Part shown: in pieces, positions 41,396 to 51,520 of the stretch | How the letters are laid out: every line of letters begins with the position of its first letter | Position numbering within the stretch: position 1 is the stretch's first letter | Assembly (NCBI GenBank): GCA_025355855.1 | Contig: JANXYU010000010.1 | Coordinates: forward strand, 62,001 to 126,000 | Direction: 5' to 3' | From: Actinomycetota bacterium | Lineage (GTDB): Bacteria > Actinomycetota > JAHEXW01 | DNA: 64,000 nt | Program-made: the position numbers and the translations under genes | The notes under the pieces: generated by a model | The model's database searches: none | Seen by the model: only the letters and a program-made list of their open reading frames with translations | Told to the model about the DNA's origin: nothing

Positions 41396-42548
41396 CGATT
41401 ATCCCTTCATTTGATTTTCTCTCGCGTGAGGCGATGTTTAAGAGTACCCCGATCGCGGCCAGCGTAAAAGACAATGACGTGCCGCCATAACTGACAAACG
41501 GCAGCGGTACGCCGGTGATGGGCAGGATGCCTGAAACCGCCCCCATGTTCAAGATGGCCTGGACGAGTATCATGGCCGTGATGCCTGTCGCGATAAGGCG
41601 GTCAAAATGTGTGGTCGCGCGCAGGGCGATCTTGACCCCGGCATAGGCTAGCGCACCGAAAGCGATCACGACGGCTATGGTTCCTAAGAGTCCGAATTCC
41701 TCCCCGATTATCGCCAGAATAAAATCGGTATGCGCCGCCGGCAGATAGAAGAATTTCTGTTTACTCATACCCAATCCAACGCCGAACCAGTGGCCGCTGC
41801 CAAGCGCGATCAAAGACTGGATGATTTGAAAACCGCTGTTCTGCGGGTCTTTCCAGGGATTTAGAAATGATGTAAAACGGGTCAAACGATAGCCTTCGGT
41901 GGCAATCAAAACCGCGACAGCCCCTACCGCGGTACCGCCCAAAGCTAGAAGATGTCGCCAGCGTGCCCCTGCGACCAGTAGCATTATGAAAATAACGCCC
42001 GCGGCTATCAAGGTTGTGCCAAGGTCCGGCTGCAGCATGATCAGTGTCGCCATCACTACGAAAGCGGGTAACACGGGCATTGCCATCTCCCGCCACTCCC
42101 CGATATTCTCTCTTTTCCTAGCCAGGTAGGTCGCGGCGAATAGAATCAGCGCGAACTTGGCAATCTCGGACGGCTGGAAACGGACCGGCCCCAAATCGAT
42201 CCACCGGCTGGCGCCGTTAGCCGCAACGCCATATCCCGTTACCAAAACCATCGCTAGCAAACCGGCTGTTATGACGTACAAAATGAGGGCATAGCGCCGG
42301 ACAAAACGCCAGTCCGTGCGGGCGAGAATAAACATCCCGACGAACCCGATAATCATCCAGACCAGTTGTTTCTTGATAAAATAAAAGCTGTCGCCGTAAT
42401 CGGCAAGAGCGGTTGCGTGACTGGCGCTAAATACCATGACCACGCCGAATAAAGACAGAGCGACAACGACGCCCAGCAACAGATAATAGCTTCCGCCTGT
42501 TTCCGCCGGCGCCCGGCGAGCCGGACGTTTTGCCGCCGGCTTAGCCAT
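41310..42548 (-). CDS. ftsW: Peptidoglycan glycosyltransferase FtsW
   Basis: 412 residues with about ten membrane helices of the SEDS family: FGVVMVFSASH, GANGASRWIDLGPVRFQPSEI (catalytic region), LLQPDLGTTLI-like and PFVSYGGTSL. A basic C-terminal tail (after about residue 375) is encoded across the start of murG. It pairs with the class B PBP encoded at 47844-49559. Confidence 0.94.
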   Translation of the reverse strand: MAKPAAKRPARRAPAETGGSYYLLLGVVVALSLFGVVMVFSASHATALADYGDSFYFIKKQLVWMIIGFVGMFILARTDWRFVRRYALILYVITAGLLAMVLVTGYGVAANGASRWIDLGPVRFQPSEIAKFALILFAATYLARKRENIGEWREMAMPVLPAFVVMATLIMLQPDLGTTLIAAGVIFIMLLVAGARWRHLLALGGTAVGAVAVLIATEGYRLTRFTSFLNPWKDPQNSGFQIIQSLIALGSGHWFGVGLGMSKQKFFYLPAAHTDFILAIIGEEFGLLGTIAVVIAFGALAYAGVKIALRATTHFDRLIATGITAMILVQAILNMGAVSGILPITGVPLPFVSYGGTSLSFTLAAIGVLLNIASRERKSNEGIIDASDYFRGRNRRTPVSRARSSRGTRATS

Positions 42549-43953
42549 TGCCGTTCGGCGGCTGGCTGATGATGTTCAACTGCCGCACCTCCGCTTGGAA
42601 ATCGTCACCGCGAGCGGCATAACCCGGATACATATCGAAGCTGGCGCAACCCGGGCTCAGCAGAACAACATCCCCGGGACTCGCCAGGTCTCGTGCCGCC
42701 GCCACGGCTTCGTGCATCGTAGCTGCGCGCGCCAACTCGACTCCCCGCCCTGGTCCGGCCTCCGCTACAACCGCGGCTATCTCATCGGCTGACTCGCCGA
42801 ACGCGACAACTGCCTTAACGCGCTCTTTTAGAATCGGAATAAGCAGGCTGAAGTCCATACCTTTGTTCCGGCCGCCGGCCAGTAGCACCACTGGTTCGCC
42901 GAATGCCTCGATGGCGCGGCGAGTCGCGTCTGGATTGGTCGCTTTGCTGTCGTCAAAGTAAACCACCCCGTCTATCTCCGTGACGCGTTCAACGCGATGC
43001 GCCAGCCCCTTGAATGCTTGCACGGCCTCAGTTACCCGAGCCGCCGGGATGCCCCATAAAAGAGCGGCCGCCGCCGCCGCCAAGACATTTTCAAGGTTGT
43101 GGGCGCCCTGCAGCGCGAGGTCGGCCACGACGCCGTCAACTACCGGCATGTAACGGGGCGGTAAGACCGCCCAAATGCGTCCGCCATCAACGAACACTCC
43201 CCGGTCGGTTGCTTTATAGATGCTATAAGGAACAACGGTCGAGGGCACAACGTCCATGACCTCCGCGGCTAATTCGTCGTCCAGATTTATGACGGCGAAG
43301 TCCTCGTTCGTTTGTTGAGCGAATAACTTGGTTTTAACGTCTTGATAGGCGAACATGGTCCCGTGTCTGTCAAGATGGTCGGGGGTGATGTTCAGAAGAA
43401 TGCCGATCTTGGGCCGGAACTCTATCACTGTCTCCAGTTGGAAACTGGACACCTCGGCGATGATAACCGCCTGCGGCGCCAACCCCTGGATCGCGTCAAC
43501 CATCGGCAGGCCGATATTGCCGGCAACAATGTTGGGGATACCGGCCGCGCTAAATATCTCTCCCAACAGTGTCACTACGGTGCTCTTACCGTTCGTCCCC
43601 GTAACCGCGATGATCGGATGGGCCGTAAGGCGGTAGGCGAGTTCGAGCTCCCCGATCACTTCGGCCCGGCTGCGTTTAGCCATCTTTACCGCGGCCGAGT
43701 TGATGGCTACTCCAGGGCTGACAACCACAATGTCATAGCCGCGCGCCATCGAGCCGTTGGTCTTCCAGGCAACGTTTTTAACTCCCAGTCCGGTGAGTTC
43801 ATCCGCTGACGCTTCCGTGGCGGTTTGATTGGAGTCAGTGACACTGACATCAGCGCCCAAGCGCGCCAAGGCCTTGGCCGCGGCCGTTCCGCTCCTTCCC
43901 ATGCCCAGCACGAGCGCCCGGGTATTCGCGTAGTCGCGCGTCTCCTTGATCAT
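42541..43953 (-). CDS. murD: UDP-N-acetylmuramoylalanine--D-glutamate ligase
   Basis: 470 residues from the ATG at 43953 (ATGA overlap with mraY); an extension to 44019 lies on mraY and is rejected. Motifs: VLGMGRSGTAAAKAL, TGTNGKSTVV, NITPDHLDRHG, DDSKATNPDATRRAI and LAGGRNKGMDF. Confidence 0.95.
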   Translation of the reverse strand: MIKETRDYANTRALVLGMGRSGTAAAKALARLGADVSVTDSNQTATEASADELTGLGVKNVAWKTNGSMARGYDIVVVSPGVAINSAAVKMAKRSRAEVIGELELAYRLTAHPIIAVTGTNGKSTVVTLLGEIFSAAGIPNIVAGNIGLPMVDAIQGLAPQAVIIAEVSSFQLETVIEFRPKIGILLNITPDHLDRHGTMFAYQDVKTKLFAQQTNEDFAVINLDDELAAEVMDVVPSTVVPYSIYKATDRGVFVDGGRIWAVLPPRYMPVVDGVVADLALQGAHNLENVLAAAAAALLWGIPAARVTEAVQAFKGLAHRVERVTEIDGVVYFDDSKATNPDATRRAIEAFGEPVVLLAGGRNKGMDFSLLIPILKERVKAVVAFGESADEIAAVVAEAGPGRGVELARAATMHEAVAAARDLASPGDVVLLSPGCASFDMYPGYAARGDDFQAEVRQLNIISQPPNGNG

Positions 43954-44957
43954 AGCTTGAGAATCTCCACGAAAAAGATCGTGAACCCGGCGGCCGCCAT
44001 AATCGCGGCAATAATCCAAAACCGCACGACAACCTTAAGCTCGCTCCAGCCGGACAATTCGAAATGATGATGCAACGGAGCCATCTTAAAAACACGTTTG
44101 TGGCGCGTTTTATAAGACAATATCTGGATAATTACCGACAAGACCTCCACGACTAAAACGCCGGCGATCAGAATCAATAATATCTCCGTCTTGGTGAAGA
44201 TGGCGATCGCGGCAATAGCGCCTCCCAAGCCCAAAGAACCTGTATCGCCCATGAATATCTCAGCCGGATGGCTGTTGTACCATAGGAACCCGACACAGGC
44301 CCCGATGACTGCGGCGCCGAACACGGCCATGTCCAGACCGTAAACGATATGAAGATGCCGATATTGCATGAAGCCGATGATCGAATAGACGCCGGCGATA
44401 ATTACCACATTGCCCGCCGCCAACCCGTCTAAACCGTCGGTAAAATTAACGCCGGTCGTTGTCGCCAATAGAACTATGAAGACAAAGAGAAAGTAAAAAA
44501 CGCCGATGTCGATTGTCAGCCCGAGCTGAGGGATACCGACCACCGAGGCCTGCGGATAAGCGAACTGAGTTGCCCCCCAGGTCAAGAACAGCGATACCAG
44601 GAAGAGCAGGAATATCTTCCACTGTACGGTAAGCCCTAGCGACCTTGCTTTATGATTTTTTATAAAATCGTCGGCGAATCCGATGCCGCCACACATGAGC
44701 GTGGTCAATAGCACGACCAGGCCGGCTTTGGTAAACGGCGCACCTAATAGCTCACCAGCAATAAAGGCTACCGTTATCGCGCCTAGCACCAAAACTCCGC
44801 CCATGGTCGGAGTGCCGCTCTTAGCTAGATGCCGTTCCGGTCCTTCTTCGCGGATCTGCTGGCCTATCCCTTCCCGGATGACAAACTTAATCCATAGCGG
44901 GCCCAGCAAAAGCGCGATGGCCAGAGCAATAACGGCCGCGACGATTATTTGATACAC
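43950..44957 (-). CDS. mraY: Phospho-N-acetylmuramoyl-pentapeptide transferase
   Basis: 335 residues, ten membrane helices, with GTPTMGGVLVLGAI, GFADDFIK (Mg site), NFTDGLDGLAAGNV and the PLHHHFELSGW motif. Makes lipid I. Its start overlaps murF by 13 bases. Confidence 0.96.
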   Translation of the reverse strand: MYQIIVAAVIALAIALLLGPLWIKFVIREGIGQQIREEGPERHLAKSGTPTMGGVLVLGAITVAFIAGELLGAPFTKAGLVVLLTTLMCGGIGFADDFIKNHKARSLGLTVQWKIFLLFLVSLFLTWGATQFAYPQASVVGIPQLGLTIDIGVFYFLFVFIVLLATTTGVNFTDGLDGLAAGNVVIIAGVYSIIGFMQYRHLHIVYGLDMAVFGAAVIGACVGFLWYNSHPAEIFMGDTGSLGLGGAIAAIAIFTKTEILLILIAGVLVVEVLSVIIQILSYKTRHKRVFKMAPLHHHFELSGWSELKVVVRFWIIAAIMAAAGFTIFFVEILKL

Positions 44958-46351
44958 TCGACGATCCTTTCGAGACCCAGAGCTCGCGAGGCCTTGACGA
45001 GCACAACGTCGCCCTCACCCAACTCTCTTTTCAATATTTCGCAAGCTTCTTCCAGCGACTGTGGAGCGAAAACCGCGCCTGGCGCAAGGCCGCCTGCCGT
45101 CGCTCCCGCGGCGACCACCGCGGCGTTGTCACCCAAAACCAGCAGCATGTCTACACTGTTAGCGGCGCATAACCCGCCGACCGCTTGATGCGCTGCTTCG
45201 CTTATGTCTCCCAATTCAAGCATGTCGCCAAGGACGGCGATCTTACGGCTGCCCCGCAGCGCGGCCAACGTAGCCAGCGCCGCCTCCATCGCGGCCGGCG
45301 ACGCGTTATACGTATCGTTCAATATTGTTGTCCCGCCTGCATTTACAAGCACCGCCATTCGGTTGGCACTAGGCGTGACAGCGGCTAGACCCGCGATTAC
45401 GTCCGAAGGAGCGGCGCCGACACTCAAAGCCGCCGCGGCCGCTGCCAAAGCGTTCATCACGTTATGAGCGCCTGGGACAGGTAATGTCACGGGCATCTCT
45501 AGCGGCTGACCGGCTAGAACAGCCCTGATCGTAAAACTGGCTCGGGCCATTTCATCGAGCCCGATATCGCCTACGGTAACGTCGGCGGCCGGTCCAAAAG
45601 TAATTAGGGTCGCCGTCGTTTTAGCCTTGATCTTAGGTGTGTACGGGTCGTCGGAGTTTAGCACAAGCGTCGTTTTCTCCGTCATCGCCTCGGCCATCTC
45701 CGCCTTGGCCGCGGCAATGTTGTCGCGGCTGCCCAGCAGCTCCATATGTGAATCCCCGATATTGGTGATAACGCCTGTGTGCGGTCGCGCGATGGTCATA
45801 AGTTCCGTGATCTGGCCGGGCCCTCGCATTCCCATCTCAACTACGATGAACTTTGTGTCTTCCTCGACCGCCGTGAACGTCGCCGGTAAACCCAACTCGT
45901 TGTTGAAGTTGCCCGATGCCGCTACCGTCGGGCCGGTAAAGCTCAGAATGGAGGCGATCATGTCCTTCGTTGTCGTCTTGCCAGCGCTGCCGGTTACAGC
46001 CACGACTCTGGCCTCAGTCTTACGCCGGATTAAGCGCGCAATGTCTTGATAAGCCTTCAGGGCGTCGTCTACCTCGATCAAAGTTATGTGGGTATACATC
46101 TCAGGAATCGTTTTAAGGAACGGGAATGCTTCGTCCGGTTGGGCGATGATACCCATAGCGCCGCGATCAACGGCTTGCTCGATGTGCGCTCGGCCATCCG
46201 TTTGCGCGCCCGGGAACGCGATGAACAGGTCGCCGACGTTCGTCGTCCGGCTATCAGTCGAAATGCCCGTAAACGCGGTCATGTTGCTCATTCCCGAGGT
46301 CATATGGCCGCCACATTCGCGTGTGATCTCGCCTGCTGTCAGTTCAATCAT
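44945..46351 (-). CDS. murF: UDP-MurNAc-tripeptide--D-Ala-D-Ala ligase
   Basis: 468 residues: DSRTTNVGDLFIAFPG near the start, VTGSAGKTTTKDM, NFNNELGLP, NIGDSHMELLGS and DTYNASPAAMEAAL. Uses the dipeptide made by the Ddl encoded in the same cluster. It overlaps murE by 8 bases. Confidence 0.95.
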   Translation of the reverse strand: MIELTAGEITRECGGHMTSGMSNMTAFTGISTDSRTTNVGDLFIAFPGAQTDGRAHIEQAVDRGAMGIIAQPDEAFPFLKTIPEMYTHITLIEVDDALKAYQDIARLIRRKTEARVVAVTGSAGKTTTKDMIASILSFTGPTVAASGNFNNELGLPATFTAVEEDTKFIVVEMGMRGPGQITELMTIARPHTGVITNIGDSHMELLGSRDNIAAAKAEMAEAMTEKTTLVLNSDDPYTPKIKAKTTATLITFGPAADVTVGDIGLDEMARASFTIRAVLAGQPLEMPVTLPVPGAHNVMNALAAAAAALSVGAAPSDVIAGLAAVTPSANRMAVLVNAGGTTILNDTYNASPAAMEAALATLAALRGSRKIAVLGDMLELGDISEAAHQAVGGLCAANSVDMLLVLGDNAAVVAAGATAGGLAPGAVFAPQSLEEACEILKRELGEGDVVLVKASRALGLERIVECIK

Positions 46352-47792
46352 CTAATTGCCAACGCTCCTTTAGGATTTCCTCCGTTACCGACCTATCGTC
46401 GAATGCCACCGTCTTGTCGGCGAAAATCTGTTCTTTTTCGTGGCCTTTGCCTGCGACTAAAACAATGTCACCGGCTTCCGCCAGCTCTATCGCCCGCCGA
46501 ATGGCGTCGCGCCGGTCTGCCACTGTGACGCAATCGTCATCAATGCCGCTCTTGATATCGTTTATTATGGCTTCCGGGTCCTCTCCCCGAGGGTTGTCCG
46601 AAGTAATCACCACAATATCAGAACCTGCCGCAGCCACTGCTCCCATCAGAGACCGTTTGCCTTTGTCCCGGTCACCGCCACAACCGAACACGGTTATCAC
46701 GCGGCCGGCCGCCAGCTCTCGCGCCGCCGCCGTGGCTCGGGCGAGACTATCCGGCGTATGAGCATAGTCTATGACAACCGAGAAACCGCGGCCGCTATCC
46801 AGACGTTCGAAGCGCCCTGGAATCTGGCGTAATTGCGCCAGTCCAGCCGCGACAGCCTCCCAAGAAATACCTTGCGTTCGCGCCGTCGCCGCGGCCGCCA
46901 GCGCGTTAATGACGTTAAACGCGCCCGGCACTGGTGAGACGACGGCCTGTTCTTGGTCCGGGGCGACGATTGTAAAGCGCGCTCCGGCAATGTCTATATC
47001 CACGCCGGTGACGCGATATTCGGCCGTCTTATCCCGTCCGTAAGTAATTGTGTTAGCCGTCTCTTTGGCCAGGCGTCGACCGTAAGGATCGTCAATATTG
47101 ATGACGGCGGGTTCGGCCGCACCGGCAAAGAACGCCCGTTTAGCCTCATAATAACCCTCCATACTGCCATGATAGTCCAAATGGTCTTGGGTCAGATTGG
47201 TAAACGTCCGGACGGCGAAGGTCACGGCCGCCGCTCGATGCTGCACTATCGCGTGCGACGAGACTTCCATCGCCGCCATTCGTACGCCCGCGTCCGCCAT
47301 CTGCCGCAACAGCTTCTGCAGCTCATATGACTCCGGCGTGGTCCTGGTGACGGGAACTGTCGTGTTGCCTATTCGGTACTCGACGGTTCCTATCAAGCCT
47401 GTCGCAAATCCCGCGGCTCGGTATATGCTTTCCAGCATATACGCCGTAGTCGTCTTCCCGTTCGTACCGGTTATCCCAGCGAGGCTGAATTTGTTCGACG
47501 GCCTACCGAAAAAACCGGCACTCATCACGGCCAGCGCCAGTCTGGTGTCGCTGACGATCCATTGCGGCGCGCCCACCTCGGGCAGCGCGTGATCGACTAC
47601 TAACGCCGCGCATCCCGCCGCGACAGCCGCGGCCGCGTAATCATGGCCGTCCGCTTGTGCCCCTCGTAGCGCCACAAAAACCGTCTCCGCCCGAGCCCTT
47701 CGGCTGTCGTAGACGATATCTTTCACCCTGACGACAGGAAGGCCGGCTGGTTCGGACGCGTTCAACCCGGTCAACAGCTCGGTTACGGACAT
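46344..47792 (-). CDS. murE: UDP-MurNAc-tripeptide synthetase MurE, meso-DAP type
   Basis: 482 residues: YDSRRARAETVFVALRG, GITGTNGKTTTAYML, TNLTQDHLDYHGSM and DYAHTPDSL. The substrate loop reads SDNPRGEDPE: DNPR marks meso-diaminopimelate specificity, so the wall is predicted to be of the meso-DAP type. No clear ribosome-binding site is seen beside the ATG. Confidence 0.95.
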   Translation of the reverse strand: MSVTELLTGLNASEPAGLPVVRVKDIVYDSRRARAETVFVALRGAQADGHDYAAAAVAAGCAALVVDHALPEVGAPQWIVSDTRLALAVMSAGFFGRPSNKFSLAGITGTNGKTTTAYMLESIYRAAGFATGLIGTVEYRIGNTTVPVTRTTPESYELQKLLRQMADAGVRMAAMEVSSHAIVQHRAAAVTFAVRTFTNLTQDHLDYHGSMEGYYEAKRAFFAGAAEPAVINIDDPYGRRLAKETANTITYGRDKTAEYRVTGVDIDIAGARFTIVAPDQEQAVVSPVPGAFNVINALAAAATARTQGISWEAVAAGLAQLRQIPGRFERLDSGRGFSVVIDYAHTPDSLARATAAARELAAGRVITVFGCGGDRDKGKRSLMGAVAAAGSDIVVITSDNPRGEDPEAIINDIKSGIDDDCVTVADRRDAIRRAIELAEAGDIVLVAGKGHEKEQIFADKTVAFDDRSVTEEILKERWQLDD

Positions 47793-47843
47793 GCGTTTTG
47801 CGCTTTGAATAGGCCCTCCATTTACACCAATTCTACCATATGA

Positions 47844-49559
47844 CTAGCGCGGAGCCCGCCCGCCGGGGGCGATCTTTAGCCGCTTAATGCTGAATTCAGC
47901 GACGTCGCGAAACACAGGTGCGGCGATGGTCGCAGCGTAGAGCGGCTGCGGTCCGGTAGCTTGAGGTTCGTCAATGGAGACGATTATCGCCAACTGGGGG
48001 TCCAGGTTAGACACATATCCGGCAAATGTCACGATCAGCTTGCCCGCTTCGTAGCCGTCCGGCCCCGATTTTTGCGCTGTTCCCGTCTTGCCGCCAACGT
48101 CATACCCGGCGATGCGGGCGTTCTTGCCGGTGCCGTTTTCCACCGTATCGATCATGATTTCCTGCATGTGACTGGCCGTATCTTCCGATATGACGCGGCT
48201 ATCCTGGGATTTGAATGTCTCAGACGCGCGGCTGTGCGCCGAACGGTCGACGCGTTGCAAAACATGCGGCCGCGGTTTTTTACCGTTGTTGGCAATCGTG
48301 GCCACGACGTCTACCATCTGCAGCGTGGTGCCGCTGACGCCCTGCCCGTAGGGGATGGTCGCTATGCTAGTGTCTGACCAATCATTTGGCTGCGGCAAAA
48401 TGCCCGCTTCTTCACCGGTCAGATCAACGCCGGTAGTATTGCCCAAACCGAAAGCCGTCATGTACTTGTAGAGCTTGTTCTTGCCAAGTCTTTGACCTAG
48501 CTCAATGGTGCCGACGTTACTGGACAGTGCGACGATGCCCGAAATGGTTTGATCGCCCTTGCCTTCCCCGTCGTATTCGCCAAACTGCTGGCCGGCTACG
48601 GTGATTTCGGCCGGCAGACTGAAAACCTCATCCAATCCGACGGCTTTTTCTTCCAGGGCTGCCGACGCGGTTATGACCTTGGCCGTCGATCCAGGCTCGT
48701 AGACCTGACCAACCGCCCGATCCAACAACTGGACGTCGGTCACCGAGCCGATATTGTTGGGATCGAAACCCGGCGCGCTAGCCAAAGCCAGAATCTCGCC
48801 TGTGGTTGGATTCATGACGATGATGCTGCCGCCTTGGGCGCTGTAGTCTTGAACGACTTTATTAAGCTCTACTTCAGCTTTATATTGGATATCCTTATCT
48901 ATTGTCAGATAGACCGGGTCGCCCTCCGTGGCGTCTTGCCGGGAATATATGCCGCCCGGGATGGGGTCTCCGGCTGGATCACCCTCGACCAGCAGTCTAC
49001 CTGCTTTTCCCTTGAGTGCGTCGTCATACACGCTTTCCACTCCGGCTAGCCCCTGGTTATCTATGCCGGCAAACCCTAAGGCGTGCGCCGCCAATGTCCC
49101 GTTCGGATAGTATCGTTTGCGTTCCGGCAGATAATTGATGCCATCCAGTTTTAGGGCTTTGATCTCGTTGACCGCGTCCATATCAACCTGACGCGCCACA
49201 TATATGAATCCGGTTTTTTGGCGCAGCTTAGCTTCGATGTCACTGGGTTTCTGACCCAGGATGGGCGCCAGCTTAAAAGCGGTCGTCGCGGGATCCTTAA
49301 TGAAGTACGGGGTAGCGTAAACGCTGGCCGCTTCCCTGTTAACGGCCAACTCGGCGCCGTTGCGGTCATAAATGTTGCCGCGTTCTCCCGACAGCTGCAC
49401 CTCGCGCACGCGTTGGCCAAGCGCCAGCGCCGCGTATTTCTTCGCTTCCACGCTCTGAACGATAACAAGCCTCGCGGAAATTGCCGCGAGGCTTGCTATG
49501 AAGACGATTAAGAGAAAAATTAGTCTTGTTTGAGCGCTATCCTTCCGTCTGGCCGCCAT
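47844..49559 (-). CDS. ftsI: Class B penicillin-binding protein (FtsI/PBP2-like)
   Basis: 571 residues: one N-terminal membrane helix (about 12-30), dimerisation domain, and transpeptidase with GSTAK (SxxK serine near residue 293), SSN and KTGTAQ. No PASTA domains follow, unlike many Gram-positive SpoVD/PBP2x proteins. It cross-links septal peptidoglycan with FtsW. A 104-base spacer separates it from the FtsL-like gene. Confidence 0.94.
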   Translation of the reverse strand: MAARRKDSAQTRLIFLLIVFIASLAAISARLVIVQSVEAKKYAALALGQRVREVQLSGERGNIYDRNGAELAVNREAASVYATPYFIKDPATTAFKLAPILGQKPSDIEAKLRQKTGFIYVARQVDMDAVNEIKALKLDGINYLPERKRYYPNGTLAAHALGFAGIDNQGLAGVESVYDDALKGKAGRLLVEGDPAGDPIPGGIYSRQDATEGDPVYLTIDKDIQYKAEVELNKVVQDYSAQGGSIIVMNPTTGEILALASAPGFDPNNIGSVTDVQLLDRAVGQVYEPGSTAKVITASAALEEKAVGLDEVFSLPAEITVAGQQFGEYDGEGKGDQTISGIVALSSNVGTIELGQRLGKNKLYKYMTAFGLGNTTGVDLTGEEAGILPQPNDWSDTSIATIPYGQGVSGTTLQMVDVVATIANNGKKPRPHVLQRVDRSAHSRASETFKSQDSRVISEDTASHMQEIMIDTVENGTGKNARIAGYDVGGKTGTAQKSGPDGYEAGKLIVTFAGYVSNLDPQLAIIVSIDEPQATGPQPLYAATIAAPVFRDVAEFSIKRLKIAPGGRAPR

Positions 49560-49663
49560 CTGCCTTTACGCGGCCCTGGTAGCGCGTTGGCATTTCGCGG
49601 ACGCGCTCTTCAGGCAAAAATTCTTTGACGCTGACAGATAAGGGCAACCGCTACAATTCATGC

Positions 49664-50104
49664 TTATCTCTCCTCCTCCGTATTTAGGAAAGCGTATTCC
49701 GGGGAGGTAACGCCATTTCCGGGCAGGCTAATAATCTTAGCGTCGACTGTCGGCTCCGTCATGGCCAGTTTGTCGACCGCGACGCTCTTAATGCGTTCTA
49801 AAGATGACATTTTCGCGTTGGCGATACGGATATCCTCGCTCAACTGCTTCTCAGTCTCAATATTGTTTTCCAAACGTTGGATGCGGTAGCTATTCTCGGC
49901 CACCATCGCTTTGGCGCTGACGTTAATCAAAGCCAAAGGCGCCAGAACAAGTGATGAGGCGATTAGGAGCCCGCATAACGATCCCGACAGCGCCCGTCGA
50001 GAAGTATTTTGAGGGAGGGGCCGACGAGAGGGTCTGGAAGTTGCTTTTCGGGGGTAAGCGGGGTAATAGGGGATATTCCCAATTGCTTTTGGCGCTGCTT
50101 GCAT
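49664..50104 (-). CDS. ftsL: FtsL-like division protein
   Basis: 146 residues: Pro/Arg-rich cytoplasmic start, one membrane helix (about 40-62), then a heptad-like coil (AENSYRIQRLENNIETEKQL). Sequence conservation is low, so the call rests on topology and on the position between rsmH and ftsI. GGAGGAGG lies just before the ATG. Confidence 0.75.
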   Translation of the reverse strand: MQAAPKAIGNIPYYPAYPRKATSRPSRRPLPQNTSRRALSGSLCGLLIASSLVLAPLALINVSAKAMVAENSYRIQRLENNIETEKQLSEDIRIANAKMSSLERIKSVAVDKLAMTEPTVDAKIISLPGNGVTSPEYAFLNTEEER

Positions 50105-50120
50105 CTTCGGACCTCCTCCC

Positions 50121-51029
50121 TCAAACTCTTTCGGCCGCCCGGAGCTTCGCGCTTTCCGCTCTCGGGTTGGAAGCCACCTCGTCGGCGGCCGGCCGTAACG
50201 GTCTTTTTGTCAGAATGAGCAGCCGCTCGCCTGTTTCTAGCGACGTCTCTTCCGCGTATTCCTTGAAAGTCGTTTTAACGATCCTGTCTTCCAGCGAGTG
50301 GTAAGCGATCACTACAATCCGCCCCTTTTTGGCTAAACAAGATATTCCTTCCCGGAGCGCTTCCTCGAGGGCCTTGAGTTCCTCATTGACCTCGATGCGA
50401 AGCGCTTGAAACGTTCGCCTCGCCGGGTGGGGACCGCCTTTGCGGGCCCCGGCCGGGATAGCCGCCCGAATGACGTCCACCAGTTCGAACGTCGTCGTGA
50501 TCGGCCGGGTTTTTCTCCGTTCCACGATGAACTGCGCGATCCGCGCGGCCCATCTTTCTTCTCCGTACTGCCTGATGACTATGGTCAAGTCACGCTCGTT
50601 GTAGTTTCTGACCACATCCGCCGCCGTTACGGAACCTGTCTCGTCCATCCGCATGTCCAGCGGCCCGTCCTGTCTAAAACTGAATCCTCGTTCTCCTGAA
50701 TCGAGTTGGTGGGAGGAGACCCCGAGATCTATCAGTATGCCATCTAGTTGCTTGATTCCCAGGTTCTGGAGGGTGTGCCTAACGTTCCTAAAATCCGTTT
50801 TGACCAGCGCGAGCTGTTCGTTATATGAAGCCAATCTCGTCTCGGTTTCGTGCAGCGCGGCGGAGTCCTTATCGAATCCTATGAGTCTCCCCGCCGGGCC
50901 GACGGCCTTGAGGATCAGCTCCGCGTGGCCCCCTCCCCCAACAGTCAAATCTGCTATCACACCGCCGGGCCGGGGGTCCAAGTATTCCATGACCTCCCGC
51001 GGCATTACCGGGGTGTGCCCGTATTTCAT
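50121..51029 (-). CDS. rsmH: 16S rRNA (cytosine-1402 N4)-methyltransferase
   Basis: 302 residues from the ATG at 51029 (MKYGHTPVMPREVMEYL, the family N-terminus); a longer frame runs into mraZ. Motifs: ADLTVGGGGHAELIL, DKDSAALHETE, GILIDLGVSSHQLD and GRIVVIAYHSLEDRIVK. Confidence 0.95.
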   Translation of the reverse strand: MKYGHTPVMPREVMEYLDPRPGGVIADLTVGGGGHAELILKAVGPAGRLIGFDKDSAALHETETRLASYNEQLALVKTDFRNVRHTLQNLGIKQLDGILIDLGVSSHQLDSGERGFSFRQDGPLDMRMDETGSVTAADVVRNYNERDLTIVIRQYGEERWAARIAQFIVERRKTRPITTTFELVDVIRAAIPAGARKGGPHPARRTFQALRIEVNEELKALEEALREGISCLAKKGRIVVIAYHSLEDRIVKTTFKEYAEETSLETGERLLILTKRPLRPAADEVASNPRAESAKLRAAERV

Positions 51030-51042
51030 TGTCAAGATCCGG

Positions 51043-51474
51043 TTAAATCCCCAAACCGGCCAACTGCTCCGCAATTTCCGAGTAGCTGGATTCGGTCTCG
51101 GCGCTATACTTGGTCCACTTCTCTTTGTCCCAGATCTCCGCGCGAGCGCCGACGCCGATAACGACGACGTCTTTGTTTAAACCGGCATAATCGCGCAAAT
51201 TCTGAGGCAAAGACACGCGGCCCTGTTTATCGGGAGTACCCTTTGCGGCGCCGGAGAAGAAGTTACGGGTGAACGCCCGGGCATTTTGATTGGTGAGGGG
51301 CATCTCGCGGATCTTATCTTCGAGTTTGCTCCACTCCACGGGGGTATAGACGAAAAGGCAATCTTCCAGGCCCTTGGTGACAACCAAACCGTCAGCCAGC
51401 TCCTCCCGGAATTTAGCCGGCAGAATGACCCGTCCCTTGCCGTCGATGAGATGTTGAAATTCCCCCAAAAACAT
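51043..51474 (-). CDS. mraZ: Transcriptional regulator MraZ
   Basis: 143 residues from the ATG at 51474, with GAGGAGGAG upstream; the frame extends further but without support. Two SpoVT-AbrB-type halves: FLGEFQHLIDGKGRVILPAKFRE and KGTPDKQGRVSLPQNLRDYA. MraZ represses the dcw operon by binding repeats in its own promoter, and such repeats are present at 51491-51520. Confidence 0.95.
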   Translation of the reverse strand: MFLGEFQHLIDGKGRVILPAKFREELADGLVVTKGLEDCLFVYTPVEWSKLEDKIREMPLTNQNARAFTRNFFSGAAKGTPDKQGRVSLPQNLRDYAGLNKDVVVIGVGARAEIWDKEKWTKYSAETESSYSEIAEQLAGLGI

Positions 51475-51490
51475 CTGTCTGCTCCTCCTC

Positions 51491-51520
51491 AAAACCACTA
51501 CGTTCCACAATTTACCACTT
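51491..51520 (-). promoter_or_regulatory. MraZ operator: three GTGG boxes at 10-bp period
   Basis: On the minus strand GTGG occurs at 51518-51515, 51508-51505 and 51498-51495, exactly 10 bases apart, overlapping and following the -10 element. MraZ of other bacteria binds three such direct repeats in the same place. A degenerate fourth unit (GTGT) lies one period upstream. Confidence 0.8.
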